DNA of 15,010 bases from Nitrososphaerales archaeon. Its GTDB lineage: Archaea; Thermoproteota; Nitrososphaeria; Nitrososphaerales; UBA57. The notes under the pieces are model-generated. The model did not search any database, had not been told where the DNA came from, and was given only the letters and a program-made list of their open reading frames with translations. The DNA lies in assembly GCA_022449325.1 (NCBI GenBank), contig JAKUSK010000015.1, forward strand, positions 1-15,010. Reading direction: 5' to 3'. A program made the translations under genes and the position numbers. Shown in pieces: positions 11,317 to 15,010 of the stretch (positions are counted from its first letter, which is position 1; each line of letters begins with the position of its first letter).

Positions 11317-12498
11317 ATGGCAAATAACACAGGTAGTATACCTCAAAACTATATTATCATTGGAATAATTGTCGTAGCAGTATTAGGCGGAGCTTTTTAC
11401 TTCACACAGATGTCAAATGGCGGAGATTGTGTAGTAAAACTCGGACACATACTACCAACAAGTGGTCCACTTGCAGCATATGCAGGAGGTTTCCAAGCAG
11501 GAGTGCAAGCTGCTGTTAACGAAGCAAACGACCAGGGTGGTATTGACGGCTGTACTGTTGAACTGATAGAAGAAGACTCAGCTACAGATCCAGCTGCATC
11601 AGCAGCAGCGGCAAAGAAATTGGTTGAAGTTGATCAAGTTCATGCAATAGTCGGTGTATATGCAAGTTCATCAACACTAGCAGCAGCACCAATTGTTGAA
11701 GATGGAAAAACCATCATGATCTCACCAGCTTCTACATCACCTGACGTAACAAACGCAGGCGATTTCATTTTCAGAACTGCACCAAGTGACGCACTACAAG
11801 GCGTTGCAATGGCAGATCTAGCTTGGTCACAAGGACACAAAACTGCAGCAGTAATCTTTGTAAATAATCAATATGGACAAGGATTAGCTGATGTATTCCA
11901 AGAATCATTCATAGCAAACGGCGGAACAATAACAATTGCAGTAGCATATGAACTAGAAATGGCAACATATCGTACTGAATTATCACAGATACAAGCTACG
12001 AATCCAGACATCATAATCGATGTCTCGTATGCAGATGACGGACAAATCATATTCAGAGAAGCAGCAGAACTAGGAATTACAGCGCAATGGCTTGGCGGTG
12101 ACGGAATAGCAGATGATGCTATATTCGGAGCACCAGGAATTGCCGAAGCAACAGAAGGAATGATAGGAACACGTCCAGCTTCTCCTGAATCACCAGGAAA
12201 AGCAGCTTTCTTAGATCTATTAGCAGCTAATGGATTCGAAGAAGGAATATACTCAGCGGAAGCATATGACGCTGCCAAATTAGCCCTATTGGCAATTGAC
12301 GAGGCAGGTGCAGATGCAACCAAAGAAGCTATCAGAGATGCATTAATCAGCGTAGCAAACGGCTATGTTGGAGCATCAGGCGACAAAACATTCGATAATA
12401 ACGGAGATGTAGGAGGAACCTACAGTATCTGGAGAATCGTAAGCGGAGCATTTGTCGATATCGGAAGCTGGGACCCTTCGGGCGTCAGTCTTTCTTAG
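11317..12498 (+). CDS. livK: LivK-type ABC transporter substrate-binding protein, membrane-anchored
   Basis: A 393-residue type I periplasmic-binding-fold protein (Peripla_BP_6) that would capture branched-chain amino acids or similar small amides outside the cell. A single hydrophobic segment near the N-terminus (YIIIGIIVVAVLGGAFYF) acts as anchor or uncleaved signal; no lipobox is seen. The ligand domain starts at VVKLGHILPTSGPLA and includes AIVGVYASSSTLAAAPIVE and SPASTSPDVT. The mature part is strongly acidic, as in secreted marine proteins. ATG 11317 is preferred because TTTATATC lies at -29 to -22; ATG 11311 would add two residues. The gene faces the permease and ATPase genes from the opposite strand, so its expression is separate. 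Urea or short-chain amides are possible ligands. Confidence 0.88.
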   Translation: MANNTGSIPQNYIIIGIIVVAVLGGAFYFTQMSNGGDCVVKLGHILPTSGPLAAYAGGFQAGVQAAVNEANDQGGIDGCTVELIEEDSATDPAASAAAAKKLVEVDQVHAIVGVYASSSTLAAAPIVEDGKTIMISPASTSPDVTNAGDFIFRTAPSDALQGVAMADLAWSQGHKTAAVIFVNNQYGQGLADVFQESFIANGGTITIAVAYELEMATYRTELSQIQATNPDIIIDVSYADDGQIIFREAAELGITAQWLGGDGIADDAIFGAPGIAEATEGMIGTRPASPESPGKAAFLDLLAANGFEEGIYSAEAYDAAKLALLAIDEAGADATKEAIRDALISVANGYVGASGDKTFDNNGDVGGTYSIWRIVSGAFVDIGSWDPSGVSLS

Positions 12499-12514
12499 TA
12501 TCGTCAAACTCCTC

Positions 12515-12523
12515 TTTTTTTTT
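12515..12523 (+). terminator. T9 tract terminating the LivK-type gene
   Basis: A run of nine T begins 16 bases after the stop of the binding-protein gene, in the short convergent gap with livF. It is the type of U-rich tract at which archaeal RNA polymerase terminates; no hairpin precedes it. Confidence 0.6.
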
Positions 12524-13226
12524 ATTTACTGCCCAAGAACATACGGCCCAATTCTTTATTATTAATAACCTCAGAGGCTTTGCCATCGAAGAAATTCTTT
12601 CCCATTGCCAATACATAACATCGATCAGAAATTGCAAGTGATTTCTTTGCATTTTGTTCTACCAGGAGAATGGAAGTTCCAGAATCCTTAATCTGAATAA
12701 GTTTTTGCATAATTTCGCTAACTAGATTAGGAGCCAAGCTGGCAGTTGGTTCGTCCAACAACAATAATTTTGGATCACCGATCAATGCTCTTGCTATTGC
12801 AAGCATTTGTCTTTCGCCGCCACTTAGATTGCCCGACTTTATTGATTTTTTATCTTTGAGTTGGGGAAAGAGAGAATAGATTTTATCCAATTCGTTTTCA
12901 ATGTCTTTAATTTTAGAAGTATAGAAACCGATGTCAAGATTCTCAGAGATTGTGAGGTTAGAAAAAATGTTTTCTACTTGTGGCACATAAGAAATTCCTT
13001 TTTCAAAGATTCGGAACGGTTTCATTCCAGTTATTGATTCATTTAGAAATTCTATTTTACCCTGTTGTGGTTTGACAATTCCGAATATACTTTTCAACAA
13101 TGTACTTTTACCCGAGCCATTGGGACCGATAATATTTACAATCTCATTAGTTTGAACACTAAGATCAATATCCTCAATGATTATTGTGCCATCATAACCT
13201 GAATGCAATCCAGAGACTTTGAACAT
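12522..13226 (-). CDS. livF: Branched-chain amino acid-type ABC transporter ATP-binding protein LivF
   Basis: A 234-residue ABC ATPase that powers the Liv importer together with LivG. Walker A is GPNGSGKST (34-42), the Q-loop Gln is residue 83 (YVPQVENIF), the signature is LSGGERQ (134-140), and Walker B is LLLLDE (154-159). The switch position reads VEQN rather than VEHN, a usual LivF trait that separates it from LivG. The length is typical. ATG 13226 lies 1 base after the livG stop, so translation is coupled. It is the last gene of the minus-strand operon and converges with the binding-protein gene across 23 bases. Confidence 0.93.
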   Translation of the reverse strand: MFKVSGLHSGYDGTIIIEDIDLSVQTNEIVNIIGPNGSGKSTLLKSIFGIVKPQQGKIEFLNESITGMKPFRIFEKGISYVPQVENIFSNLTISENLDIGFYTSKIKDIENELDKIYSLFPQLKDKKSIKSGNLSGGERQMLAIARALIGDPKLLLLDEPTASLAPNLVSEIMQKLIQIKDSGTSILLVEQNAKKSLAISDRCYVLAMGKNFFDGKASEVINNKELGRMFLGSK

Positions 13227-13227
13227 A

Positions 13228-13992
13228 CTAATCTTCCAACCCCAAGTAGATGTTCAAGACCTTTTCGTCTTCGAAGACTTTTGAAGGATCGCCGTCAGCA
13301 ATGATTTTTCCACGATTCATCACGCCGATGTATTCGCAGTAATCACGAACGATGTCTATGTTGTGTTCTACAATCAAGAAGGTCTTATCGTATTTGTCGC
13401 GCATATCGATAATCTTCTCGAATATCTTGTTTGCCAAGGTGGGATTCACGCCTGCAATAGGCTCGTCAAGAAGGATTATGTCAGGGTCGGCCATCAGAAT
13501 TCGGGCAAGTTCAAGCAGTTTTTTCTGTCCTCCAGAAAGACCTGCAGAATATTCATTGGTGAGATGCGACAAATCAAGGAGTTCCAATATTTCCTTTGCT
13601 CTTTCATGGTTCTCGGTCTCTTGTTTGATTACTTCTTTTTTACGGAAAAGCAGCGGGAGAATATTCTCGCCAAGTTGATCCCTAGCGCTCAATAAAACAT
13701 TTTCCAGAACGGTCATCTTGGAGAAAGGCTTGGGTATTTGGAATGAACGGATTATGCCGTGGTTGGCAATTTTATCAGGAGACAGATTGGTTATATCGAT
13801 GTCATTAAATTTTATAGAACCTTCGTCTACAGGGATGAATCCAGTGATGCTGTTGAATAACGTAGTCTTTCCAGAGCCATTAGGTCCAACCAGTCCAGTA
13901 ATTGATTTCCTTTTCACAGAGAAATCAACTCCATCTAGTGCAACTATTCCTCCAAAGGATTTACGAATATTATTTATCTTCAGCTGTTCCAT
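13228..13992 (-). CDS. livG: Branched-chain amino acid-type ABC transporter ATP-binding protein LivG
   Basis: A 254-residue ABC ATPase, the second nucleotide-binding subunit of the Liv complex. Walker A is GPNGSGKTT (36-44); the Q-loop sits in IIRSFQIPKPF; the signature is LSGGQKK; Walker B is IILLDEPIAGVNP; and the switch is VEHN. The LivG hallmarks are RSFQ and the EPIAGVNP stretch. ATG 13992 lies inside the livM reading frame (23-base overlap), and the end is 1 base before livF, so all these cistrons are tightly coupled. The usual LivG order (before LivF, after LivM) is kept. Confidence 0.93.
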   Translation of the reverse strand: MEQLKINNIRKSFGGIVALDGVDFSVKRKSITGLVGPNGSGKTTLFNSITGFIPVDEGSIKFNDIDITNLSPDKIANHGIIRSFQIPKPFSKMTVLENVLLSARDQLGENILPLLFRKKEVIKQETENHERAKEILELLDLSHLTNEYSAGLSGGQKKLLELARILMADPDIILLDEPIAGVNPTLANKIFEKIIDMRDKYDKTFLIVEHNIDIVRDYCEYIGVMNRGKIIADGDPSKVFEDEKVLNIYLGLED

Positions 13993-14896
13993 TTTCTTCC
14001 AACCTCGTAGAGATAGATTTAGTTTTTTCTTCAGGAATAATTCCTTCAGGCCGATACATCATAAACAATATCAAAATAAAACCGATGACAATGATCCTAA
14101 AGTTTAGCGGATCGATTGGCAGATTGACGTAATCCTTGACAATTGACATTCCTCTTTCAAAAGTTTGTACAATAAGAGCTCCAAGAATCGAGCCCTTGAT
14201 ATTTGCAATGCCTCCAATAATCATCATCGTCCAGATAGTGAATGTAAGGACTGGGAAGAACATGTCAGGAGAGATGAATCTAAGATGGTATGAAAATAAA
14301 TGTCCTGCAATTCCAGCCATGGAGGATCCGATAATCAACGATTTTGTTTTGAATTTGAAAATGTCTTTTCCAAGAGACTTTGATGCAACTTCGTCTTCAC
14401 GGATAGATTTGAGAACTCGTCCGAATGGGGAGTTGACTATTTGTGTAGCTATAAGATAGCATGCAAACAGGAATACGAAAACTACAGGTGTGTAGAATAG
14501 AAGATAGTTTTCTGTAGGTATAATATCGGCCAACGGTCTAGGTATGCCAGGAAGGCCTCTAGTGCCATTCGTAAGCCAAGCTTCGCTGATGAAGAACAAT
14601 CTCAGGATCTCTCCAGCAGATACCGTGACTATTGCAAAATAATCTTCCCGAAGCCTGAGCGTGGGCAAGGAGATAAGGAATCCAGCAAGGGCAGACATGA
14701 AGATTGCAGCCACCAAAGTGACTAGGAAATTGTATCCGCTCAATGCCAGCAAGGCAGACGTGTATGCGCCCACTCCGAAGAAGGCAACCTTTCCGTAATT
14801 CATCAATCGAGTGAACCCAGCTTCAATATTCAGGCTGATTGCTAGAATGCCAAATACTCCTGCATAGATCAGAGCATCGAGTATGAAGTTTATCAA
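13970..14896 (-). CDS. livM: Branched-chain amino acid-type ABC transporter permease LivM
   Basis: A 308-residue permease with about eight hydrophobic segments (for example 5-25, 34-52, 56-78, 86-104, 134-152, 184-203, 216-244, 266-281). Family features are the N-terminal MNYGKVAFFGVGAYTSALL (32-50), the cytoplasmic coupling loop IREDEVASKSLGKD (165-178) that contacts the ATPases, IIGGIANIKGSILGAL (226-241), and the closing YRPEGIIPEE. The start is TTG 14896, directly abutting the TAG of livH (TAGTTG); no ATG is near and the protein begins like other LivM. The end overlaps livG by 23 bases. GC content is visibly higher here than in the left part of the window. Confidence 0.92.
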   Translation of the reverse strand: MINFILDALIYAGVFGILAISLNIEAGFTRLMNYGKVAFFGVGAYTSALLALSGYNFLVTLVAAIFMSALAGFLISLPTLRLREDYFAIVTVSAGEILRLFFISEAWLTNGTRGLPGIPRPLADIIPTENYLLFYTPVVFVFLFACYLIATQIVNSPFGRVLKSIREDEVASKSLGKDIFKFKTKSLIIGSSMAGIAGHLFSYHLRFISPDMFFPVLTFTIWTMMIIGGIANIKGSILGALIVQTFERGMSIVKDYVNLPIDPLNFRIIVIGFILILFMMYRPEGIIPEEKTKSISTRLEENGTAEDK

Positions 14897-15010
14897 CTAA
14901 CCACCCTTCCGATCACTGGCTGTACTGAAGAGACCTTGGGGCCTGAAGATAAGCATGAGGATCAATATGGAGAAAGCGATTGCAGGTCTGTAGCTTGTGG
15001 GCAGATCTAA
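14897..15010 (-). CDS. livH: ABC transporter permease LivH, C-terminal fragment (5' end outside window)
   Basis: The last 37 codons of the upstream permease, open to the window edge and ending at TAG 14897-14899. The readable residues are a final membrane helix (SYRPAIAFSILILMLIF) followed by RPQGLFSTASDRKGG, where RPQGLF is the typical C-terminus of LivH. It is immediately followed by the TTG start of livM. The order livH-livM-livG-livF is standard for these importers, which supports the assignment despite the short fragment. Confidence 0.8.
   Translation of the reverse strand, partial: LDLPTSYRPAIAFSILILMLIFRPQGLFSTASDRKGG

Noticed and set aside
11640..12323. Minus-strand open frames within the LivK-type gene
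   Set aside because: They are shadows of a strongly supported coding gene with its own promoter and terminator.

Overview
The window looks like chromosomal DNA from a marine ammonia-oxidising archaeon (Nitrososphaerota/Thaumarchaeota, Nitrosopumilus- or Nitrosopelagicus-like). This is inferred from gene content. The archaeal genes are eL37, an Sm-like protein, uS10, an aCPSF1-type nuclease, CofE, archaeal SepF and an MCT-1-like PUA protein. The DNA is AT-rich and compact, TATA boxes repeatedly sit at -29 to -22 from start codons (leaderless transcripts), and tRNAs carry introns at non-canonical places. No phage, IS element, CRISPR array or integrase was seen, and no gene-free stretch reaches 300 bases.

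Layout. Bases 1-386 hold the 3' end of the beta-CASP nuclease aCPSF1 on the + strand. Bases 383-4655 are a long minus-strand block, read right to left: Sm-like protein, eL37, a membrane-anchored coiled-coil protein, an 81-residue orphan, ribose-5-phosphate isomerase A, a 101-residue orphan, an A-type Fe-S carrier, a dual-specificity phosphatase, an MCT-1-like PUA protein and SepF. Bases 4738-9155 alternate in strand: cobalamin adenosyltransferase, a GNAT acetyltransferase, thioredoxin, tRNA-Ser(TGA), uS10, a HAD phosphatase, a 53-residue zinc ribbon, CofE and a RidA-family protein. Bases 9238-11062 hold a CNNM/CBS/CorC membrane protein and a VTT/DedA-like membrane protein. tRNA-Met(CAT) follows on the minus strand. 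Bases 11317-15010 carry a LivK-type binding protein facing a livHMGF operon that runs off the right edge.

The clearest unusual signal is RNA-level. The elongator tRNA-Met gene is interrupted three times (13, 21 and 13 nt). Each site can be folded as a relaxed bulge-helix-bulge with 3-nt bulges and a 4-bp central helix, and removing the three inserts gives a fully canonical 75-nt tRNA. The tRNA-Ser(TGA) gene has a probable 16-nt D-loop intron.

Other points to check are a leader hairpin that would hide the ribosome binding site of the 101-residue orphan, translationally coupled orphan genes with a membrane anchor, a SepF gene in a lineage thought to divide with Cdv proteins, and higher GC in the liv operon. 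The protein-coding content is otherwise mostly conventional housekeeping, and I found no convincing new multi-gene defence or mobile system.
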